Shown here: positions 6,087 through 11,441 of the stretch, piece after piece
Numbering within the stretch: position 1 is the first letter of the stretch
How the letters are laid out: every line of letters begins with the position of its first letter
NCBI GenBank assembly: GCA_038232935.1
Contig: JBBSMX010000136.1
Span: forward strand, 1 to 11,441
Direction: 5' to 3'
Source: JBBSMX01 sp038232935
GTDB taxonomy: Bacteria; Bacteroidota; Rhodothermia; Rhodothermales; JANQRZ01
Length of the DNA: 11,441 bases
Made by a program: the position numbers and the translations under genes
Notes under the pieces: generated by a model
Seen by the model: only the letters and a program-made list of their open reading frames with translations
Told to the model about the DNA's origin: nothing
Database searches by the model: none

Positions 6087-6887
6087 TTAGGCCTGGACGA
6101 GCTGGTCGTAACGGGTGCGGAGGAGCTTCATGTCCTCCCACGTCGGGCGCTTCCACTGCGGGTTGCGCAGGAGCGCCGCCGGGTGGTAGGTCACCATGAG
6201 CGGGAGGCCGTAGAAGTCGTGGAAGTTGCCGCGCAGCGTGCCGAGCGCCGACGTTCGCCCGAGCAGTCCGTTCCCCGCCGACTTGCCGACGGCGAGGATC
6301 ATTTTCGGGCGCACGAGCGCGATCTGCTTGTAGAGGACCGGGATGTGCGCTGCGACTTCGTCCGGCTCGGGGTCGCGGTTGCCGGGCGGCCGGCTCTTGA
6401 GGATGTTCGTGATGTAGACCTCCTCGCGCTCGAACCCGACCGCTTCGAGGATCTTGTTGAGGAGCTGCCCGGCACGGCCGACGAACGGCTCGCCGGTCTT
6501 GTCTTCGTCTGCCCCCGGCGCTTCGCCGACAATCATCAGGTCGGCGTCGGGGTCGCCGGTGCCGAGGACGGGGTTGATCCGGTTCTGGTCGATGGGGACG
6601 AGCACGGTGGCCTTCAGCCAGTCGAAGACCTCCTCCAGCGAGTCCATCTCGCGCAGCGGCGAGCCCTCGGGGATGAGGGCCTCGATGCGGTCGTAGGGCG
6701 AGAGGGTGACGTCCTTCGAAGGGTCGGGCAGATCGCCGAAGAGGTCGGGCGACATGGGGTCGGGGTGTGGGTCCCCGCTGGTGCGGGGCGGGCTGTCGGC
6801 GGGGGCGGGCGTGGATGGCAGCCAGTCGCCGGTGAGCGCGCGTTGGAAGTTCAGGATCGAACGGGCGTCGCGCAGGAGCTCAAGCAC
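6087..6887 (-). CDS. Family-4-type uracil-DNA glycosylase without Fe-S cysteines
   Basis: The protein would remove uracil from DNA as the first step of base excision repair. From a GTG at 6887 it has 266 residues; an ATG at 6755 would give 222. The GTG is preferred because L-L-R-D-A-R-S-I-L-N-F-Q-R-A-L looks like a real helix. Motif 1 is V-G-E-A-P-G-A-D-E-D (120-129), followed by G-E-P-F-V-G-R-A-G-Q-L-L-N. Motif 2 is Y-H-P-A-A-L-L-R-N-P (234-243). Both are typical of family 4. The family normally holds a 4Fe-4S cluster with four cysteines. Here the N-terminal C-x2-C is absent, K-C-R-P-P is K-S165-R-P-P, the fourth position is also lost, and the protein contains no cysteine. It is 13 nt upstream of dnaB on the same strand. 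The glycosylase fold is confident; the start codon and the cofactor state are less so. Confidence 0.9.
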   Translation of the reverse strand: MLELLRDARSILNFQRALTGDWLPSTPAPADSPPRTSGDPHPDPMSPDLFGDLPDPSKDVTLSPYDRIEALIPEGSPLREMDSLEEVFDWLKATVLVPIDQNRINPVLGTGDPDADLMIVGEAPGADEDKTGEPFVGRAGQLLNKILEAVGFEREEVYITNILKSRPPGNRDPEPDEVAAHIPVLYKQIALVRPKMILAVGKSAGNGLLGRTSALGTLRGNFHDFYGLPLMVTYHPAALLRNPQWKRPTWEDMKLLRTRYDQLVQA

Positions 6888-7132
6888 AGCGGGTAAGCGT
6901 ATGGTAAAAAACGCGTTGCGCCGAAGGCTCCGTCGCGGCCCCGGCGCGAACCATCGACCGATCAATCTAACGGGAGCGGCGGGAGCAGGCAAGGCGACGC
7001 GCGGTGAAATTGTCGCCGGGCGCCGGCGCGCAGCAGAGGCGACACCCACGGCGGCGTGTGTGCAGGAGTACCGCCCCGAGCAGGATCGACCGTCCGGACC
7101 GCCCCCTGAGCCTAGTGTGACGATCGGTTGCT

Positions 7133-7256
7133 CGTAGGCTCCCCTGCCCCCTTCGGCTCCGCTCAGGGCAGGCCTGTCCCGTTCCCTCGGCGGAGCCTGT
7201 GTGAGCGCAGTCGAAGGGCTCGGGACAAGCCCCACAGGGGTGAGGGTACGTAGGCT
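7133..7256. repeat. MITE-like nested palindrome flanked by 8-bp direct repeats
   Basis: A 108-nt core (7141-7248) is bracketed by two copies of CGTAGGCT (7133-7140 and 7249-7256). The core contains nested inverted pairs: CCCCTG (7141-7146) with CAGGGG (7235-7240); CCCTTCGGCTCCGCTCA (7149-7165) with the complement of 7202-7218, matching 15 of 17; and GGCCTGTCCC (7171-7180) with GGGACAAGCC (7222-7231), matching 9 of 10. The arrangement fits a small non-autonomous element with a target-site duplication, or a genome-wide palindromic repeat. No transposase is encoded inside it. Confidence 0.55.
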
Positions 7257-7320
7257 GGCATCGTAGGTGCCATTCGGAACGTCGGCGGTGCAATTAGCGA
7301 AGCGGGTTAGGATTCGCGTT

Positions 7321-7356
7321 CTCGCCCCCACCGGGGGAGAGATGTCCGGCAGGACA
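7321..7356. repeat. Double-hairpin palindromic element downstream of the lipoprotein gene
   Basis: CTCgCCCCC-acc-GGGGGaGAG (7321-7341) forms a stem with one mismatch, and TGTCC-ggca-GGACA (7343-7356) follows directly. It lies 50 nt beyond the lipoprotein stop codon. It could end or stabilise that transcript but lacks a T-run, so a dispersed repeat unit is equally likely. Confidence 0.45.
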
Positions 7357-7405
7357 GAGAGGGGGACACGCCTGGCAGTGGCTTACCGTTCAACCCGCCG
7401 CAACG

Positions 7406-8041
7406 CTAGAGGGCGAGACGGCTTTCCTCGCTCAACCGCGCGCGCAGGGCTTCCACGTGGCTCCGCACGCCCTCGATCACCGCATCCTCGATCCCTTCCG
7501 CCTCGCCGTTTACCGTCCCCTCCGAGGCGATCACCTCGCCGGTTGGGGCCAGCGCGACGCGGAGTCGGAGGGTGTCCCGCTGCGCTCCGCCTGCCCGTCC
7601 GAGGCGGATGTAAACCGCGTCCTGCACGGCGTAAAAAAGCGCAGAGCCTGCCCCGGACTCCGATCTGGGGTCGGCGAAGTAATAGACGTTCGTCTCGTCG
7701 CCATATTCGCCCAGGCTCATCCGCTCTTCGATGAACCGGAGCGTGTCGCCGGCGAAGTACGCGGTGAAGGTGGAGGTGGCGTCGCCCGCCGCCCACGTGC
7801 CCTCGACGGTCCGGTAGTCCTCCAGTCGGAGTTCGATGCGCAGCGCCCGGCGGGCCGGTTCGGCGAAGGGGTTGACGGGGGGCGCGGGCGCGGTGAGCGC
7901 GGGGGCGTCGGGTTTATCGGTGCCTGTTTCAGCGGGGGGTACGTCGGGACGCTCCGGCTCGCGCGCGCAACCCCCGAGGACGGCGGCGAGCACTAGCACG
8001 ATCACGAAGTGAGAGCGCCACCGGGCCGCCGGCACGAGCAC
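7406..8041 (-). CDS. Predicted lipoprotein of unknown function
   Basis: The protein has 211 residues from a GTG at 8041, one base after the stop codon of the membrane-protein gene, which suggests coupled translation. Further in-frame GTG codons exist at codons 3 and 13, so the exact start is uncertain. The signal sequence has a hydrophobic core F-V-I-V-L-V-L-A-A-V and a lipobox V-L-G-G-C25, so the mature protein should be lipid-anchored at Cys25. Residues 26 to about 60 are a Pro/Glu/Ala-rich linker. The globular part includes T-A-Y-F-A-G-D-T-L-R-F-I-E-E-R and E-T-N-V-Y-Y-F-A-D-P, which look like alternating beta-strands, and ends in a helix. No enzyme motif was recognised. It is the last gene of the cluster of three envelope genes. 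Confidence 0.82.
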   Translation of the reverse strand: MLVPAARWRSHFVIVLVLAAVLGGCAREPERPDVPPAETGTDKPDAPALTAPAPPVNPFAEPARRALRIELRLEDYRTVEGTWAAGDATSTFTAYFAGDTLRFIEERMSLGEYGDETNVYYFADPRSESGAGSALFYAVQDAVYIRLGRAGGAQRDTLRLRVALAPTGEVIASEGTVNGEAEGIEDAVIEGVRSHVEALRARLSEESRLAL

Positions 8042-8042
8042 G

Positions 8043-8687
8043 CTATACCTCCGCCAGCGAAAGCTCGTCGTAGGCGGCTGCGGCGACGAGGCTGGCGAGC
8101 GCCCCCGTGAAGAGCACGCCGACGATGAACGCGACGATGCCGACGAGCACGAGGAAGAACAGCACGACGCCGAGCGCGAACAGCTGCAGCCGGTGGCCGG
8201 CGGTCATCGCCCACGCCTTCTTGAGCGTGTCCATCACGTCTAGTTCGTCGTCCATCACGAGGAAGATCGCCGGCCACAGCCCGACGAGGATGATCAGTCC
8301 CGGCACGATCAGCAGGATCAACCCGAGCACAAACGCAATCGCCGACAGGACGTGCACCCCGAAGGCGCGACCGAACTCGCCGAACCCGGCGAACAGGTCG
8401 GTGAACTCGACGGGCTCGTCGCGCTGGACCTTGAGCATCATCCAGTACAACCCGGCCGTGAGCGGGCCGGTGACGACGAACGCGACGAGATTGAGCAGCC
8501 CGCCGCCCGTCCGGTCGCCGTCCCACGTGTCCGACCCGATCCCGAGGAGGAGGACGTAGACGGTGAAGGTGCCGACGAGCACCCAGAGGTGTTCTTTAAA
8601 ACGAGGCCAGCTCCGCGAGAAGAGGTAGCTGATGCTGAGGTTGGGGACGTACGGCTCGTCGTGGTGAGGGTCGAAGTCGGGTTCCAT
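8043..8687 (-). CDS. Multi-spanning inner-membrane protein, DUF975-like
   Basis: This 214-residue protein starts with an acidic, soluble N-terminus (M-E-P-D-F-D-P-H-H-D-E), then an amphipathic segment S-I-S-Y-L-F-S-R-S-W-P-R-F-K-E-H. About five to six membrane helices follow near residues 34-51, 63-82, 108-130, 130-145, 168-190 and 190-207. The central G-P-L-T-A-G-L-Y-W-M-M-L-K, the P-G-L-I-I-L-V-G-L-W turn and D-T-L-K-K-A-W-A-M-T-A-G-H-R are reminiscent of DUF975 and related uncharacterised integral membrane families. That family assignment is from memory of the pattern and is moderate. It begins 26 nt after the TPR protein's stop codon without a Shine-Dalgarno sequence and ends one base before the lipoprotein gene. 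No transport or catalytic residues stand out. Confidence 0.82.
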   Translation of the reverse strand: MEPDFDPHHDEPYVPNLSISYLFSRSWPRFKEHLWVLVGTFTVYVLLLGIGSDTWDGDRTGGGLLNLVAFVVTGPLTAGLYWMMLKVQRDEPVEFTDLFAGFGEFGRAFGVHVLSAIAFVLGLILLIVPGLIILVGLWPAIFLVMDDELDVMDTLKKAWAMTAGHRLQLFALGVVLFFLVLVGIVAFIVGVLFTGALASLVAAAAYDELSLAEV

Positions 8688-8713
8688 GGCGTGTATCGGG
8701 TTGGGCGAAGGGG

Positions 8714-10279
8714 CTAGCGGTCGACCATCGCGGTGTGCTCCTGCACCTCCGATAAGGCAGAACCTTCCTCATCGGCGTCGTGCCAGACATCCGCAAGCTC
8801 GGCGTAGACGGCTTGGGCCGTGGCTTCGTCGCCGGATTGCATCGCGGCGCGGGCCAGCCCGAGGAGCGAGCGAGCGCGGCGGGGATAGCGGGCGAGGGCT
8901 TCTTCGAAGAGGTCGCGGGCCTCGTCGGGCCGGTCGAGGGCCAGCAGCGTCTCGCCCCACAGCTCGTAGACCGGCTTGACCGGAAACGGCGGGCCGAAGT
9001 CGAGCGGCATAGCATCCTCGAAGTCGGCGGCCTCTTCCAGCAGGCCGAGTGCCTCGTCGTCGTCTCCGGCGTCGCGGGCGAGGAGGGCTTCGAGTTCGAG
9101 GGCGGTCGCGCTCGCGCCGTCGTTCGCAGATTCCTCCGCGTCCATCCGCTCGTGCAGATCGGCGAGGGCGGCTTCGGCGGCAGCGCGGTCACCGCGTTCG
9201 AGCGCGGCCCATCCGTTCACGAAGAGGGTGCGCGCGACGGTCGTAATCCCTTCCTCTGCGAGATCAGTGGTGGCGGACGCTACGTCGCCCGCCCAGTCCT
9301 CCGTCTCGACGAGGTAGTTCGCGCGCATCGTGAGGGGGACATATGCGCGGTCATCCTGTCCCTGTTGCAGCTCCGAGGCGAGGGCGAGCAGGCGACGCGC
9401 CTCGGCGGTGCGGCCACGCTGAATCTCGGCGTACCCGAGCCAGTAGAGCGCGTGCCAGCCGTGCCCGTTGAGCGGCTTGCCGCGCGCGTCGGTCCGCATC
9501 TTCGCGGCCTCGAGCGCGCGCACGTTCATCTCCGCGCCCTCGTCCCACATCCCGAGGGCGAAGTAGATGTGGCTCGGCATGTGGAGCGCGTGTGAGGCGG
9601 CCGGGGCGAGGTCGGCGTAGACGGCGGCGGGGCGGAGGCCGAGTGGGGCGTGGATCGGGTCGTCGTAGGCATGGATGAGGTAGTGCGCCGCGCCGGGGTG
9701 CCGCGGGTTTTCGGCGAACACGTCCTCGGCGACGGCGGCGGCCTGCATGTACGTCGCGAAGTCGCGGCCTTCGTGGGCGGTGCCGAGGATGGAGAGGGCG
9801 TAGAGTGCGGCGGCGTCGAGGTCGTCGGGGTACGTGTCCGAGAGCGCCCCCATCGCGTCGGCGTAGGCGAAGTCGCGGTCCTCTTTCTCCCCTTCGCCGA
9901 AGAGCACGTCGAGCGTGTGGAGATAGTCCTTCTCCCGCTCCGTCGGGGCTGTGGCGAGGCGGCCCTCCGGCGTCGGGGCGAGCCGGACGAGGGCGTCACG
10001 GGCGGCCTCCGCGTCCTGCTCCTGCCAGACCGGATGGTTGTACGTGAGCGCCTCGCCCCACGCCGCCATCGCGAAGTTCGGATCGATCCTGCGGGCCTCT
10101 TGGAAGGCCTCGCGGGCGTCCTCGTACTCGAAGCTGTGCAGCATGAGGAGGCCGCGGAGGAACGGCTCCTGCGCCTCAGCCGCGCCGGAGTTCGGGAATT
10201 CGGTCTCGCCGTAGTCGGCAGGCTGGGCGTGGGCGGCTCCTACGAGGAGAAGCAGGAGAGGCAGCAGGTGGCGGAGCAT
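8714..10279 (-). CDS. Exported TPR-repeat protein with conserved His-rich core
   Basis: The protein has 521 residues from the ATG at 10279. The frame is open further upstream to 10435, but that extension overlaps the hydrolase gene and would bury the signal peptide. Residues 1-18 (M-L-R-H-L-L-P, a Leu-rich core, A-H-A) form a signal peptide. TPR-like helix pairs occur near residues 38-85 (F-E-Y-E-D-A-R-E-A-F-Q-E-A-R-R-I-D-P-N-F-A), 280-305, 355-380, 395-420 and 437-500 (P-D-E-A-R-D-L-F-E-E-A-L-A-R-Y-P). Residues 194-240 carry H-P-G-A-A-H-Y-L-I-H-A-Y-D-D-P and S-H-A-L-H-M-P-S-H-I-Y-F, a signature I recognise from a family of uncharacterised bacterial TPR proteins. The clustered histidines could bind a metal or ligand, but no activity is known to me. 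It probably acts in the periplasm or at the cell surface and heads the membrane-protein and lipoprotein pair. Confidence 0.88.
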   Translation of the reverse strand: MLRHLLPLLLLLVGAAHAQPADYGETEFPNSGAAEAQEPFLRGLLMLHSFEYEDAREAFQEARRIDPNFAMAAWGEALTYNHPVWQEQDAEAARDALVRLAPTPEGRLATAPTEREKDYLHTLDVLFGEGEKEDRDFAYADAMGALSDTYPDDLDAAALYALSILGTAHEGRDFATYMQAAAVAEDVFAENPRHPGAAHYLIHAYDDPIHAPLGLRPAAVYADLAPAASHALHMPSHIYFALGMWDEGAEMNVRALEAAKMRTDARGKPLNGHGWHALYWLGYAEIQRGRTAEARRLLALASELQQGQDDRAYVPLTMRANYLVETEDWAGDVASATTDLAEEGITTVARTLFVNGWAALERGDRAAAEAALADLHERMDAEESANDGASATALELEALLARDAGDDDEALGLLEEAADFEDAMPLDFGPPFPVKPVYELWGETLLALDRPDEARDLFEEALARYPRRARSLLGLARAAMQSGDEATAQAVYAELADVWHDADEEGSALSEVQEHTAMVDR

Positions 10280-10337
10280 GGCGCGGCAGTGGAGCGTGGG
10301 TGGAAGCCGCAAACTACGAAATCGCTCGGCGGCTCGC

Positions 10338-11258
10338 TTAGGCCGCCACCTGCTCGGACTCCCGGAACTCCGGCGCTTCCTCCTCCCGTGATGGTGCGAA
10401 CGCTGTGTCGAAAAAGCCCACGATGCGGCGCGCATATGCCGGCGGGTCGGGGAGGGCGCTCTTCAGATGCTCGGCACCGGGCACTTCCCATAGCGCGCAG
10501 TGCTGTGCGATGGGGGCGTCCGCTTCACGACAAGCTTCCACGAACTGGGATACCGTCGCGGTCGGCACGTAGTCGTCGTGCTCGCCGCTGACGAAGAGGA
10601 CGGCTTTGAGGTCGCGGATACGGGGGACCTGCGTCAGCACGCGCAGCTCGGGTCGGAACGGCATCAGCGCGCGCATCATGAGGCGACGGAAGCGGTAGAA
10701 GATGGGCCTCTTGCTGTGGCGTCCCATCGACTCGAGGATGCCATCCACGGTCGCGTACGGGGCTTCGAACACAGCAGCCGTAAAAACGTGCCCCGGATAG
10801 GTCAGGGCACAGATCCCATAGACGGCTCCGAAGCAGACCCCATGCAAGCCGACGGGCTGTGACAGCTCACGTCGCTGGGCTTCGCGACCAGCTGCCAGCA
10901 CATCATGGGGATACTGGAAGCTCCGGTTCGGGCTCTCGCCGAACCCGTTGAAATCGAATAGGAGGACGTTGTAGCCCCCGGTGCGCAGAAAGCGACCGTG
11001 TCCGAAGTCGAGGAAGTAGCCCTTTGCTTTCTTCGAGGTGGGGTGCGCCAGAACGATCGTTCCGCGTGCCGGGCCTCGGGCTGCTCCCCATAGGCCTACC
11101 AACTCGCCCCCTGCCCAACCCGGAAAGCGGATCGGCTCCCAGTCCTCCTGCCGCTCCACGCCATCCGGCCACCGCCAGTGGGTGATGACGCGGCGGAAGA
11201 GTACGCGATAACCGATGCGCCAGAGCCAGCGTTCCAGCTTTGTCTCTGCTCTGCTCAT
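10338..11258 (-). CDS. Alpha/beta hydrolase with a cysteine in the nucleophile elbow
   Basis: The protein has 306 residues from the ATG at 11258. The frame is open to the window edge, but the extra part is unlike the family and overlaps another likely coding frame. The fold is seen from T-I-V-L-A-H-P-T-S-K-K-A-K-G (oxyanion region), Y-N-V-L-L-F-D-F-N-G-F-G-E-S (97-109), the elbow L-H-G-V-C142-F-G-A, the acid region V-S-G-E-H-D228-D-Y-V-P and G-A-E-H264 near the end. The usual elbow is G-x-S-x-G; here it is G-V-C-F-G, as in dienelactone-hydrolase-type enzymes. No signal peptide is present; a Trp/Arg-rich start (W-L-W-R-I-G-Y-R-V-L-F-R-R) may touch the membrane. The gene lies 58 nt upstream of the TPR gene, so a shared transcript is possible but not shown. 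The substrate is unknown. Confidence 0.87.
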   Translation of the reverse strand: MSRAETKLERWLWRIGYRVLFRRVITHWRWPDGVERQEDWEPIRFPGWAGGELVGLWGAARGPARGTIVLAHPTSKKAKGYFLDFGHGRFLRTGGYNVLLFDFNGFGESPNRSFQYPHDVLAAGREAQRRELSQPVGLHGVCFGAVYGICALTYPGHVFTAAVFEAPYATVDGILESMGRHSKRPIFYRFRRLMMRALMPFRPELRVLTQVPRIRDLKAVLFVSGEHDDYVPTATVSQFVEACREADAPIAQHCALWEVPGAEHLKSALPDPPAYARRIVGFFDTAFAPSREEEAPEFRESEQVAA

Positions 11259-11326
11259 AGTCGATGAGGGCAAGGCGGATGGAAAAAAAGGTCGCCGGGC
11301 TTGAGTAAACGTCAGTCGCGGGTTGA

Positions 11327-11441
11327 TCAGATCGAGGCAATTCCTGCGTAGCAGAGGTTCAGATGCACCAGCTTCAGCAACGACACGCTCCAGAGACCTT
11401 GCCACGAACGGGCGTAGACCCGGTCGCAGAACCGATCCCAC
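11327..11441 (-). CDS. C-terminal fragment of an unidentified protein, cut by the window edge
   Basis: A minus-strand frame enters at the edge (first full codon 11438-11440) and ends at TGA (11327-11329), giving 37 residues that begin W-D-R-F-C-D-R-V-Y-A-R-S-W and end C-Y-A-G-I-A-S-I. Most codons end in G or C, as in the neighbouring genes, and the residue pattern looks like a hydrophobic, helical protein tail. It stops 68 nt before the hydrolase start. The hydrolase frame is also open here but reads less like protein. The family is not recognised, and so short a piece may not be coding. Confidence 0.42.
   Translation of the reverse strand, partial: WDRFCDRVYARSWQGLWSVSLLKLVHLNLCYAGIASI

Larger units (their letters stand above)
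6888..7405. other. 518-nt stretch without a convincing gene, carrying two palindromic repeats
   Basis: No frame here shows both protein-like composition and a start. The reading frame of the uracil-DNA glycosylase stays open through it, but the translation is low-complexity and unlike the family. The stretch holds two palindromic elements (7133-7256 and 7321-7356), and it must also contain the promoter for the glycosylase-dnaB unit. No consensus promoter could be identified with confidence. Confidence 0.6.

Noticed and set aside
5390..6199. 269-residue plus-strand frame opposite the dnaB N-extein
   Set aside because: Repetitive Val/Gly/Ala/Glu sequence with no domain; it spans the dnaB-udg junction and is an antisense shadow.
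6888..7331. N-terminal extension of the uracil-DNA glycosylase to an ATG at 7331 (414 residues)
   Set aside because: The added 148 residues are low-complexity, run through the palindromic repeats and would make the protein far longer than its family.
10280..10435. Longer start for the TPR protein
   Set aside because: It overlaps the end of the hydrolase gene and would place 52 Arg-rich residues before a clear signal peptide.
11259..11441. Longer start for the alpha/beta hydrolase running to the window edge
   Set aside because: The family-like sequence begins at the ATG at 11258, and a different frame in 11327-11441 has better coding character.
11363..11441. Plus-strand open frame starting with ATG at 11363 and running off the right edge
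   Set aside because: Its 26 residues are Pro/Gln-rich without a recognisable pattern, and the opposite strand shows better codon bias.
1..11441. CRISPR arrays, tRNA or rRNA genes, defence or phage modules
   Set aside because: No regularly spaced repeats, cloverleaf-like sequence, rRNA-like stretch or recognisable defence or phage protein was seen on either strand.

Overview
The window is GC-rich and densely coded. Third codon positions are strongly G/C, most genes lack a Shine-Dalgarno sequence, and there is a TonB-dependent receptor with an N-terminal carboxypeptidase-regulatory-like domain and a DUF486 protein. Together these suggest a high-GC member of the Bacteroidota/Rhodothermota group (Rhodothermales-like). 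That placement is an inference from protein style, not from a marker gene.

Left part (1-3046). A gene start runs off the left edge on the minus strand, with a possible promoter behind it. A 62-nt palindromic repeat and a second inverted repeat follow. Then come two plus-strand genes: a small exported protein rich in histidine with a C-x2-C pair (DUF2946-like), and a 743-aa TonB-dependent outer-membrane receptor. The pairing suggests metal acquisition or metal handling.

Middle (3047-7405). All genes here are on the minus strand. In transcription order there is a 518-nt stretch with no gene but with two palindromic repeat elements, then a family-4-type uracil-DNA glycosylase that contains no cysteine, then replicative helicase dnaB 13 nt downstream. 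dnaB carries an in-frame 339-residue intein with a LAGLIDADG homing endonuclease, placed exactly between the Walker A lysine and threonine. A perfect 10-bp-stem terminator closes the unit, and a small DUF486 membrane protein follows.

Right part (7406-11441). All genes are again on the minus strand. In transcription order: the C-terminus of an unidentified protein at the edge, an alpha/beta hydrolase whose nucleophile elbow has cysteine instead of serine, an exported TPR protein with a histidine-rich core motif, a multi-spanning membrane protein, and a lipoprotein that starts with GTG one base after the preceding stop. The last three are closely spaced and may form an envelope-related operon.

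I saw no CRISPR array, tRNA, rRNA, phage module or defence system. The items most worth a second look are the P-loop intein in DnaB, the uracil-DNA glycosylase lacking Fe-S ligands, the cysteine-type hydrolase, and the repeat-filled gap at 6888-7405.
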